A stretch of 41,278 bases of DNA from Bowdeniella nasicola (GTDB taxonomy: Bacteria > Actinomycetota > Actinomycetes > Actinomycetales > Actinomycetaceae). Shown here piece after piece: positions 14,941-22,360 of the stretch. The position numbers and the translations under genes were made by a program. The stretch lies in assembly GCF_001907295.1 (NCBI RefSeq), contig NZ_MQVR01000013.1, positions 1 through 41,278 on the forward strand. Direction: 5' to 3'. The notes beneath the pieces were generated by a model. The model made no database searches. It had not been told where the DNA came from and saw only the letters and a list, made by a program, of their open reading frames with translations. The stretch's first letter is position 1. Each line of letters begins with the position of its first letter.

Positions 14941-15605
14941 CGCAGCAGGAGACGCCCGCGCCCCAGCAAGAAACGCGCGCATCGCGCCACGGCAAGCGCC
15001 GCTGGTGGCGCAACAACGGATTGGCGCTCATCGTGCTGCTGCCGCTCGCAGCGGCCGCGGTGTTCGCGAGCTCGTATCGCCTGACCGACACGTACTGGTC
15101 GGCGCGCCCGAGCGAGGCGCTGCCCGTCGACGGTGATTCCGCGACGTACCGCTCCAGCTACCGCGTCGCCGGCAAGACCTATGAACGCGAGATCGGCGTG
15201 CGCCTCGTGAGCGTCGCCGAGCAGGGCGAGCTGCACGGGCAGGTCCCGGTGGATGGTGCCGCGCAGTGGGCGGTGAGCTTCGAGTTCACGGCGCCCGCGA
15301 CGATGACCGCCGACGGGTGCACGCTCGAGGTGCTCGACGCCGAGGGCCGCATCTACCGGCCGCGCGCGGCGCTCAAGCCCGCGCCGGGGGCGCCGCCGCC
15401 GATCCCGCGCGATCCGTGCCTCGTGCCGGGCAAGGAGGGGCCGATCCTCGATCGGTTCACGGGTGAGCTCATGGATTCGCCGGAGCCGCGGGGCGGGTCA
15501 TGGCGCTCGACGATCGGCGTCGCGATGCCCGACGGCGTGAAGCCCGCGAAGGTGCGCCTGTACTGGGATACGCCGAACTACGTCGAGTTCGACGCGGCGC
15601 CCTAG
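14937..15605 (+). CDS. Membrane-anchored extracellular protein of unknown function (3 of 3)
   Basis: The 222-residue product has a Gln/Arg-rich cytoplasmic N-terminus (RHGKRRWWRNN), one transmembrane helix (about residues 28-46) and an extracellular domain with two cysteines (DGCTLEVLDAEGRIYRP and RDPCLVPGKEGP). A Pro-rich loop (APGAPPPIP) lies between them. The C-terminus is beta-rich. Its start overlaps the preceding stop (ATGA). Its stop overlaps that of the convergent membrane-protein gene: both TAG stops share the palindrome CTAG at 15602-15605. No named family was recognised; an envelope complex with its two operon partners is inferred from layout only. Confidence 0.7.
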   Translation: MTQQETPAPQQETRASRHGKRRWWRNNGLALIVLLPLAAAAVFASSYRLTDTYWSARPSEALPVDGDSATYRSSYRVAGKTYEREIGVRLVSVAEQGELHGQVPVDGAAQWAVSFEFTAPATMTADGCTLEVLDAEGRIYRPRAALKPAPGAPPPIPRDPCLVPGKEGPILDRFTGELMDSPEPRGGSWRSTIGVAMPDGVKPAKVRLYWDTPNYVEFDAAP

Positions 15606-16879
15606 CTCTGGGCCGCCGCCTCGGCAGCCTCCGCGTTGGCCGCATCTTCCTTGGCGGCCTTGGCCTCGCGCTCGCGCTGGGAGAGCACCACCTGGTTGAC
15701 GCCGGCCGCGAGCAGCACGATCGTCGTGACGAAGTAGACGAGGTTTTCGGCAAGCGCGACATAGGGGTCGAGCGCGAACTGCAGCGACGTCGGCTGCGGC
15801 CCAATGGCCAGGCGCGCGAGATAGTCGACGCCGACACGCAGCCAGCCGGTGAACGTGAAGATGACGCAGAATAGCGCCATCGGGATGAGGCCCGCGGCGG
15901 CGACCTTGCTGATCGCGTCGAAGGTCGATTTCACGGGCGTCACGACGGGCGAGGTGACATGCTTGGCGGCGCGCCGCACCGGGGAGGGGATGCGCTGGAT
16001 GCGCTTCGTGTCGATCTCGTGCGTGAGGATCGGGTCGCCCTTGGCGAGCTTCGCGCCGTAGATCGTCGCGCCGATCGCGAGCCAGGCGACGGGGACGATG
16101 ATGAGCGAGCCCGCGGATGAGATGAGGCCGCCGACGAACCGGAACGGCGCGAGGATATGGCTGTAGGTATCCTGCAGCGTGGTCCACCACGCTGCGATAT
16201 CGTCGACGACCTGCCGGTTCATCACCCACATCTTGATCTCCTCGATGCGCGCGGTGAACACGTACACGAGCGCCGTCATCCACAGCGCCTCGAGATAGGC
16301 GGAGACGGCGGCCCATGCGGCGGACGCGTCGGCGACCTTCTTGATGGCGATGAACTTGCGGGCGGCGAGCGCGATAAGGACGATCACGACGATGACGCCC
16401 GACGTCGGCAGCGCGATGCGGTCAAAGGAGTCGGAGAGGTAGTCGGCCTGGCCGAGCGCGGAGAAGACGACGCCCGTCTGGTCGAAGCGATAGCGCTCGA
16501 GGTCGGCCTTGAGCAGGCCGTTGGACGCGTAGACGGCGAGGAAGGGCACGAGCGCCATCGCGCTCGCCTGCAGGTTGGAGCGCCACCGCATGCGGCGCGG
16601 GCCGACGACGAGCTCGCGGAAGGCCGGCAGCGCGGGCGAGAGGATACGCAGCATGAGGGCGAGCGAGGCGAGCGTGGCGAGCGGCGCAAACGGCAGGATC
16701 GTCACCGCAAGCGTCGGCGAGACGAGCGACGCCTTACCCGCAAGCCACAGCACGCCATTGCGCAGCGCCTGGCCGGCGAAGAACAGCGCGAGCAGCCGCG
16801 GCCAATACAGCGCGAAGAGGCGACCCCCGCTTATCAGAACGTCGTCGAGACCGGCGAGCCCCGAGACGATGACGGCCAT
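15602..16879 (-). CDS. Polytopic membrane protein of unknown function
   Basis: The 425-residue product has about eight to ten hydrophobic segments (for example near residues 23-45, 52-80, 106-120, 158-175, 192-210, 255-280, 340-360 and 385-405). It also has two long soluble stretches: an arginine-rich loop around GPRRMRWRSN and a basic region KRIQRIPSPVRRAAKHV. The C-terminus is a charged Ala/Glu/Lys-rich tail that probably forms a coiled coil. It resembles no transporter family that I know. Its ATG overlaps the stop of the GNAT gene (TAATG), so it is translated from the same mRNA. It converges on the three-protein operon at 13712-15605 and shares stop codons with it. Confidence 0.72.
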   Translation of the reverse strand: MAVIVSGLAGLDDVLISGGRLFALYWPRLLALFFAGQALRNGVLWLAGKASLVSPTLAVTILPFAPLATLASLALMLRILSPALPAFRELVVGPRRMRWRSNLQASAMALVPFLAVYASNGLLKADLERYRFDQTGVVFSALGQADYLSDSFDRIALPTSGVIVVIVLIALAARKFIAIKKVADASAAWAAVSAYLEALWMTALVYVFTARIEEIKMWVMNRQVVDDIAAWWTTLQDTYSHILAPFRFVGGLISSAGSLIIVPVAWLAIGATIYGAKLAKGDPILTHEIDTKRIQRIPSPVRRAAKHVTSPVVTPVKSTFDAISKVAAAGLIPMALFCVIFTFTGWLRVGVDYLARLAIGPQPTSLQFALDPYVALAENLVYFVTTIVLLAAGVNQVVLSQREREAKAAKEDAANAEAAEAAAQS

Positions 16880-17424
16880 TACCAGTTCTGCGTGAAATAG
16901 ATGTGCGTGAACTTGCGCCCGTGCGTCTCCTGCGGGGTATCGAGGGCCTCATTGTGGGTGAGGCCGACCTTCTCGGCGACGCGCTGCGAGGGCACGTTCG
17001 CGGGGACGGTGAGGGCGACGATCGGGTAGTCGGGCAGATGCTTGCGCGCGAGCTCGATGGCGGCTCGCGCGGCCTGCGTCGCATACCCCTTGCCCCAGAT
17101 GCTGGGCTCGAAGCGGTAGTAGAGGCTGAGGGCCGTGCGGTCGTGGAAGGTGCGGAATTGGACGCCGGACATGCCAACGACGCGCGTCGGATCCTGCCGG
17201 TCGGTCGCGACCCAGAAGCCGAAACCGTGCTCGCGCCAGTGCGCGACGGCGTCATCGTAGCGGCGGCCGACGACGCTGCGCGCCACCTCCACCGGCAGCG
17301 GGTGGTACATGAAGGTCTGGGCGTCGGAGTGCAGCTTCGTCATCGAGGGCTTGTCCTCGGACGTCGGGGCCCGCAACATGAGGTTCTCGGTCACGATGGG
17401 CGACCAGTCGGCTGGATTCTGCAT
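16879..17424 (-). CDS. GNAT family N-acetyltransferase (RimJ/RimL type)
   Basis: This 181-residue single-domain acetyltransferase has the start ENLMLRAPTSED, then FGFWVATDRQDPTRVVGMSG (beta4), the acetyl-CoA loop FEPSIWGKGYATQAARAAIE (Q/R-x-x-G-x-G/A region) and NVPSQRVAEKVGL near the end. This is the RimJ/RimL-like pattern acting on amino groups of proteins or small molecules; the substrate is not predictable. It is too short, and lacks the duplicated domain, to be MshD, although mshB lies 41 nt upstream. The stop overlaps the next ATG. AAGAAT lies 6 nt before its ATG, so a promoter of its own is possible. Confidence 0.9.
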   Translation of the reverse strand: MQNPADWSPIVTENLMLRAPTSEDKPSMTKLHSDAQTFMYHPLPVEVARSVVGRRYDDAVAHWREHGFGFWVATDRQDPTRVVGMSGVQFRTFHDRTALSLYYRFEPSIWGKGYATQAARAAIELARKHLPDYPIVALTVPANVPSQRVAEKVGLTHNEALDTPQETHGRKFTHIYFTQNW

Positions 17425-17465
17425 GGTCCTATTCTTGCCCGAATCGGCGCTCGCGTGCGCGCCTT

Positions 17466-18194
17466 TCAGCGCAGTGCGACACCAGCGTGGACGTCTTGGA
17501 GTTGGCCGCCGACGTGACGGACCTGGATGCCGGGGCGCGGCGCTGTCTCGCCGACGATTTCCAGTTGCGACGCATAGCTCGCGAGCGCGGCGCGGATCGC
17601 GCCTACGGTCTTGGGCAGGTCCACCCAGCTGGGATCGTTGGTATCGGAGCAGATTTCGATGAACGGCACGTGGGCGCTCGCGGCGGCTGCCTTCGCGACA
17701 TGATGGAGGTGGACGTGGTCGGGATGGCCGTAGGTGCCGGCGTCGTCGTAGCTGACGAGGGCATCGGGGGAAAAGGCGTCGATGAGCTCGACGAGGTCCG
17801 CCTGCGCGTCGGCGGCGGGACGGGCCGTGAAGGATCCCGGGTCGGCGTCCGCGGCCGGGCCCGCCAGCCCCGGAGCGAGCCAGCGCATGCCCGAGTCGCG
17901 ATATCCCTGGCCGAGGAAGGCGCGATCGGCGACGCCGAGGGCCGCGCAGGCCGCGTCGAGCTCGTCTTCGCGGATCTCGATCAGGGGGCGCTCATCGGTG
18001 ATGCCGGGGCGGATCTCGCCGCGTTCGCCGCGTGTGGCCGTGACGAGCACACAGCGCACGCCGCGTCCGGCCAGATGGGCGATGAGCGCGCCCGTCGCGA
18101 GGGATTCGTCGTCGGGATGCGCATGCGCGAACATGACGCAGCGGGCGTTTTCCAGCATCGCGAGGGGGGTCAGCTGTGGGGTGTTAGACGTCAA
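17466..18194 (-). CDS. mshB: MshB-like PIG-L deacetylase (mycothiol biosynthesis)
   Basis: The 242-residue product is a zinc-dependent LmbE/PIG-L deacetylase that should remove the acetyl group from GlcNAc-inositol in step two of mycothiol synthesis. The metal site is AHPDDE (H26, D29; D28 as base) with H160 in GTYGHPDHVH. The start is a TTG at 18194: AGGAGGT lies 7 nt upstream, and TTGA overlaps the mshA stop, so the two are translationally coupled. MshB is usually close to 290-300 residues, so this is somewhat short. Context beside mshA makes MshB more likely than the mycothiol-conjugate amidase Mca, which has the same fold. Confidence 0.82.
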   Translation of the reverse strand: MTSNTPQLTPLAMLENARCVMFAHAHPDDESLATGALIAHLAGRGVRCVLVTATRGERGEIRPGITDERPLIEIREDELDAACAALGVADRAFLGQGYRDSGMRWLAPGLAGPAADADPGSFTARPAADAQADLVELIDAFSPDALVSYDDAGTYGHPDHVHLHHVAKAAAASAHVPFIEICSDTNDPSWVDLPKTVGAIRAALASYASQLEIVGETAPRPGIQVRHVGGQLQDVHAGVALR

Positions 18195-19360
18195 TTGCGG
18201 ACCTCCTGGTAGGCGGCGAGCAGGGCGTCGGCGGTGTGGCGCCACGTGTGAGCGCAGGCGAAATCACGCGAGGCGGCGCTCGCCCTCTCCTGCCAGGCTC
18301 TATCGGCGAGGAAGCGGTTGATCGTCTCGGCCCAAACGGCCACGTCGCGCGTATCGAGCAGCAGCCCGGTATCGGCGACGGCCTCCTTCAGGCCGCCGGC
18401 GCCGCTCCAGCCGACGACGGGCACGCCGCTCGCCTGCGATTCGAGCGCGACGAGGCCGAACGTCTCCGACCAGCTCGGCAGCAGGAACAGCGTCGCCTCC
18501 CGCATGAGGCAGGCGAGGCGGTCGCGGGTGCAGGCGCCGACGAACTCGACGCGATCGGCAATGCCGAGGTCCGCGGCGAGCGTGCGCAGCGTCGCGGGAT
18601 AATCGCCGAAATCATCGGAGGCATCGCCGGCGAGCAGGAGGCGCAACTCGGCGTCGTCGATGCCCGCGAAGGCCTGCAGCGCGAGGTCGGCGCCCTTGAG
18701 CGGCTGCAGGCGCGCGGCGAACAGCAGATAGGGATGCTCCGGCGGTGGGCAGGTGCGCGGCGTGAAGAACTCGACGCCGACGCCGGGGCGGGCGATGCGG
18801 ACGCGCTCCGGGGCGATGCCGTAGCGCTCGATGATCGTGTCGGCCTCGACCTGGGAGACGGCGACGACGAGGTCGGAGCCGACGGCGATCGCGCGCTCGC
18901 CTGCGATGCGGCCCGGCGACTCGGACTGCTCACCGAGCGCGAGCGAGGCGGCGTCCGCGGGGGCGGCGACGGAGTGATAGGACTGCACGTGCGGGATGCG
19001 AAGGCGCCTGGCGACGGGCAGGGCCGCGACGCCGGAGAACCAGTGATGCGAGTGGATGAGGTCTACCTCGCCGATGGCTTCATCGAGCGCCGCCGAAAAC
19101 GGCGCGATTGCCTGCTCCATCTCGCTCTTGGCGAGCGGGGTTGGCTCACCCGCATCGAGCGTGATCAGGCGCAGCCGCTCCTCGACCTCGATGACGCGTG
19201 GCGTCTCCGGATCGGAGCGCCTCGTATACAGGTCGGCGTGGTGCCCGAGGCGCGCGAGTTCGCGGGCGGCGCGGCTGACGACGACGTTCATGCCGCCCGC
19301 GTCAGCCCGCCCCGGCTCGGCGAGCGGGGAGGTGTGCAGCGAGATGAACGCGAGCCGCAT
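18191..19360 (-). CDS. mshA: D-inositol-3-phosphate glycosyltransferase (mycothiol biosynthesis)
   Basis: This 389-residue GT4 enzyme transfers GlcNAc from UDP-GlcNAc to inositol-3-phosphate, the committing step of mycothiol synthesis. The N-terminal Rossmann domain carries the MshA hallmark GGMNVVVSRAARELARLGH and IHSHHWFSG. The C-terminal domain has AARLQPLKGADLALQAF and the donor-binding ETFGLVALESQASGVPV-VGWSGAGGLKE. Length and order are normal. Its ATG overlaps the hemL stop (TAATG) and its stop overlaps the mshB TTG start. Mycothiol and a haem gene are therefore made from one transcript, an unusual pairing. Confidence 0.93.
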   Translation of the reverse strand: MRLAFISLHTSPLAEPGRADAGGMNVVVSRAARELARLGHHADLYTRRSDPETPRVIEVEERLRLITLDAGEPTPLAKSEMEQAIAPFSAALDEAIGEVDLIHSHHWFSGVAALPVARRLRIPHVQSYHSVAAPADAASLALGEQSESPGRIAGERAIAVGSDLVVAVSQVEADTIIERYGIAPERVRIARPGVGVEFFTPRTCPPPEHPYLLFAARLQPLKGADLALQAFAGIDDAELRLLLAGDASDDFGDYPATLRTLAADLGIADRVEFVGACTRDRLACLMREATLFLLPSWSETFGLVALESQASGVPVVGWSGAGGLKEAVADTGLLLDTRDVAVWAETINRFLADRAWQERASAASRDFACAHTWRHTADALLAAYQEVRN

Positions 19361-20682
19361 TAGATCGCCCCGACGGCCTCGCGGATGGCGTCTTCGATGT
19401 GGCTAAGCGCGGCCTCGTCGTGGGCGGCGGACAGGAACCAGGCCTCGAAACAACTCGGCGGCAGGGCGACGCCGGCGTCGAGCATGGCGTGGAAGAACCG
19501 GCCGTAGGCGGCGACGTCCTGGGACTTGGCCTCGGCGTAGTTCTCGACGCCATCGGCGGCGGGGCCGTCGCCGAAAAAGACGGAGAACAGCGAGCCCGCG
19601 TGGTTGATCGTGTACGGGACGCCCGCATTGGCCAGGGCTTCGCCGAGCGCGCCGCGGATGCGTTCCGCGGCCCGATCGACGTGGGCGTAGACGGCATCGT
19701 TGGCCAGGCGCAGCGTCGCGATGCCGGCGGCGGTCGCGAGCGGATTACCCGAGAGCGTGCCGGCCTGGTAGACGGGGCCGAGCGGCGCGAGCAGGTCCAT
19801 GATGGCCGCGGGGCCACCGAGCGCGGCGAGCGGCATTCCACCGCCGACGACCTTGCCGAACGTGACGATATCCGGCGTCCAGCTCGCAGCCGAGTCTCCC
19901 GCCGCGTTCACCTCGGCCTGCTCAAGGCCCCACCAGCCGGCGGGGCCGACGCGGAAACCGGTGAGGACCTCGTCGAGGATCATGAGTGCGCCGTGCTTTG
20001 CGGTGAGCTCGCGGATGGCGGCGTTGAAGCCGGGCGCGGGCGGGACGACGCCCATGTTCGCGGGCGCCGCCTCGGTGATGACGGCGGCGATGTCGCTGCC
20101 GCGCTCGGCGAAGACGGCTTCGAGCGCGTCAACGTCGTTATAGGGCAGAACGAGCGTCTGCGCGGCGATCGCCTCCGGGACGCCCGCCGAGCCCGGCAGG
20201 CCCGCCGTCGCGATGCCCGAGCCGGCCTCGGCGAGCAGCGAGTCGGAGTGGCCGTGGTAGCAGCCGGCGAACTTCACGAGGAGGTCGCGACCGGTGGCGC
20301 CGCGCGCGAGCCGAATCGCCGTCATCGTCGCCTCGGTGCCCGTCGAGACGAGCCGGACGCGTTCACAAAACGGGACGCGCGCCGTGACGAGCTCGGCGAG
20401 TTCGACCTCCGCTTCCGTCGGCGCCCCGAAGCTCAGCCCCTTGGCCGCGGCCTCCTGCACGGCGGCAACGACCTCGGGATGCGCATGACCCAGCAGCGCC
20501 GGACCCCACGAGCAGACGAGGTCCGTATAGCGCGTGTCCTCGACGTCGGTCATATAGGGGCCGACGGCCGAGGTGTAAAAGCGCGGCGTGCCGCCGACGG
20601 AGCCATAGGCGCGAACGGGGGAATCGACCCCGCCCGGGATGGCGGACTTGGCGCGGGTGAACAAAGAGTCGTTGCCGGTCAT
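19360..20682 (-). CDS. hemL: Glutamate-1-semialdehyde 2,1-aminomutase
   Basis: This PLP enzyme makes 5-aminolevulinate from glutamate-1-semialdehyde, the second step of the C5 haem pathway. The 440-residue product is full length. Motifs include [17 protein letters not shown] at the start, [38 protein letters not shown] and the PLP lysine K277 in [12 protein letters not shown]. Its partner HemA is encoded at 26832. The ATG is supported by TACGAT 6 nt upstream (leaderless). It heads an operon with mshA and mshB. Upstream is the relic DUF222 gene, whose frame overruns into hemL. Confidence 0.96.
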   Translation of the reverse strand: MTGNDSLFTRAKSAIPGGVDSPVRAYGSVGGTPRFYTSAVGPYMTDVEDTRYTDLVCSWGPALLGHAHPEVVAAVQEAAAKGLSFGAPTEAEVELAELVTARVPFCERVRLVSTGTEATMTAIRLARGATGRDLLVKFAGCYHGHSDSLLAEAGSGIATAGLPGSAGVPEAIAAQTLVLPYNDVDALEAVFAERGSDIAAVITEAAPANMGVVPPAPGFNAAIRELTAKHGALMILDEVLTGFRVGPAGWWGLEQAEVNAAGDSAASWTPDIVTFGKVVGGGMPLAALGGPAAIMDLLAPLGPVYQAGTLSGNPLATAAGIATLRLANDAVYAHVDRAAERIRGALGEALANAGVPYTINHAGSLFSVFFGDGPAADGVENYAEAKSQDVAAYGRFFHAMLDAGVALPPSCFEAWFLSAAHDEAALSHIEDAIREAVGAI

Positions 20683-21280
20683 GACGCCATCGTATTACTG
20701 CGCAGCCCACTGCTGCGGGCAGCCGCCGTCGGCGTAGCGGGCAGCTGCGGGAGAGAATCACGAAGCTTTGGCGTCGTCCGGAGGTGGCGATGCGGCCCGC
20801 GGGGGCCCAAAGCCCTTCGGTAGAGGGATTTTTGGGCTGATGCTTCGAGGGCGTGGGCGCCTCCAGGCCCGGGAGCGGGATGTTAGTGGGGGCTGCGTCG
20901 TGCTGCGGATTGGTTGCGCCGGTGGCTTTGCGGGCTAGGGAGACCAGTGCGTCGAGGTCGCGCGTCGGCGCGCCCTTCGCGCGGGCCGCGCGGGCCAGCT
21001 GCGTCGATTCGCGCGCGAGCCAGCTGCGCACCACATCCGCAAACGCGCCTGGCAGGTGGCCGCGGATCGTGAAGCCGTCGACCTTATTGCCTCGAAACGA
21101 TAAGAAGCGCTTGTTGTGGGAGAGCTTCTTCGTCAGTGCGTCCTGCTCGGCGCGGGTGCGCGCGCCCTGGCGGTCGACCGCGTCGAGGTAGCTGCGGCAG
21201 CGCGCGCGGAAGGCGTCGGGCATCGACGTGGCGGCATCATCGAGGAGCGTCGTGAGGTCCGCGTCGGTCAAGGGATTCAT
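20683..21280 (-). pseudogene. Truncated DUF222/HNH-endonuclease-family protein
   Basis: A good ribosome-binding site (GAAAGGAGCG) precedes the ATG at 21280. The first ~135 residues resemble the C-terminal half of the DUF222 domain that precedes HNH nuclease domains in the actinobacterial 13E12-repeat family: TRAEQDALTKKLSHNKRF, then VDGFTIRGHLPGAFADVV, then an R-D-L-DALV motif. The N-terminal half of DUF222 and the whole HNH domain are missing. After about residue 170 the frame loses coding character and, with no stop codon, runs 320 bp into hemL, ending at 20363. It is best read as a decayed gene; a short functional protein cannot be excluded. Confidence 0.5.
20689..20694 (-). promoter_or_regulatory. 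Putative -10 box TACGAT for hemL-mshA-mshB
   Basis: On the minus strand TACGAT lies exactly 6 nt before the hemL ATG, with no ribosome-binding site. This predicts a leaderless transcript for the haem/mycothiol operon. Confidence 0.45.
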
Positions 21281-21374
21281 GGCCGCGCTCCTTTCTCTGC
21301 TGGTCCAAGCGGTGAGACTCAGTGAAGCCGAGATGCGGGCGCGGCGGTAGGGGGTAGCTGCGTTCTGTGGATAA

Positions 21375-22358
21375 CTACTCGTAGCTGGCGGCGAGGTAGG
21401 CCGGCGCCGAGAGCGCCCAGTAGGTCAGCACCATGTCCGCGCCGGCGCGCACGATCGAGGTCAGCGATTCGGCGATGATGCGCTCGCGGTCCACCCAGCC
21501 GCGCTCGGCCGCCGCCTCGATCATCGCGTACTCGCCGCTCACCTGATAGGCCGCGACGGGAACCGGGCTGAGCGCGGCCACGTCGGCCAGCACATCGAGG
21601 TAATAGCCCGCGGGCTTCACCATGACCGTGTCGGCCCCCTCGGCGATGTCGAGCTCCGTTTCGCGCACGCCCTCGCGGCGGTTGGCCGGATCCTGCTGGT
21701 AGGTGCGGCGGTCCCCCTGCAGCGAGGAGCCCACCGCGTCGCGGAACGGGCCGAAGAAGGCCGAGGCATATTTCGCGCTGTAGGCAAGGATCGAGACATC
21801 GGTGTGGCCCGCGTCGTCGAGCCCCGCGCGGATCGCTGCCACCTGGCCGTCCATCATGCCCGACGGGCCCACGACGTGCGCGCCCGCGTCGGCCTGCGAG
21901 ACCGCCATCTGCACGTAGCGCTCGACGGTAGCGTCGTTATCGATCCGGCCATCGCTGGTGAGGACACCGCAGTGGCCGTGGTCGGTGAATTCATCGAGGC
22001 ACGTGTCGGCCATGACGACCGTCGCGTCGCCGACCTCCGCGCGCACGCGCGCGAGGCCGCGGTTCAGGATGCCGTCGGCGCGGATTCCGCAGCTGCCGGT
22101 CGCGTCCTTATCGGCCTCGTCGGGCACCCCGAAGAGCATGATGCCGCCGAGGCCCGCGTCGGCGACGGCGCTAGCGAGCGCGGCGAGGGAGTCGAGGCTG
22201 TGCTGCTGCACGCCCGGCATCGAGGGGATGTCGACGGGTTCGGTGAGGCCATCGCGCACAAAGGCGGGCAGGATGAGCTGGCTCGGGCGGACCTCGAGCT
22301 CGCGGGTCAGGCGGCGCATGGCTGGGGTCGTGCGGGCGCGGCGGGGGCGAATGAGCAT
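21375..22358 (-). CDS. hemB: Porphobilinogen synthase
   Basis: The enzyme condenses two 5-aminolevulinate molecules into porphobilinogen. The 327-residue product has both active-site lysines, K196 (ILAYSAKYASAF) and K248 (VMVKPAGYY), at the usual spacing. The metal loop reads DTCLDEFTDHGHCGVL, so the zinc-type triad Cys-Cys-Cys is here C120, D122, C130. This mixed C/D/C form is known in actinobacterial HemB-type sequences and suggests relaxed or Mg-assisted metal use. The ATG at 22358 lies 2 nt after the hemC/D stop; the long upstream frame is only the antisense shadow of hemC/D in another frame. It is last in the minus-strand hem operon. Confidence 0.96.
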   Translation of the reverse strand: MLIRPRRARTTPAMRRLTRELEVRPSQLILPAFVRDGLTEPVDIPSMPGVQQHSLDSLAALASAVADAGLGGIMLFGVPDEADKDATGSCGIRADGILNRGLARVRAEVGDATVVMADTCLDEFTDHGHCGVLTSDGRIDNDATVERYVQMAVSQADAGAHVVGPSGMMDGQVAAIRAGLDDAGHTDVSILAYSAKYASAFFGPFRDAVGSSLQGDRRTYQQDPANRREGVRETELDIAEGADTVMVKPAGYYLDVLADVAALSPVPVAAYQVSGEYAMIEAAAERGWVDRERIIAESLTSIVRAGADMVLTYWALSAPAYLAASYE

Positions 22359-22360
22359 GA

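Noticed and set aside
16879-17424. GNAT gene as mycothiol synthase mshD
   Set aside because: MshD has two fused GNAT domains and about 300 residues; this is a single 181-residue RimJ/RimL-type domain.
19399-20823. Long plus-strand open frame opposite hemL
   Set aside because: Antisense shadow; hemL is complete with its PLP lysine and has its own promoter.
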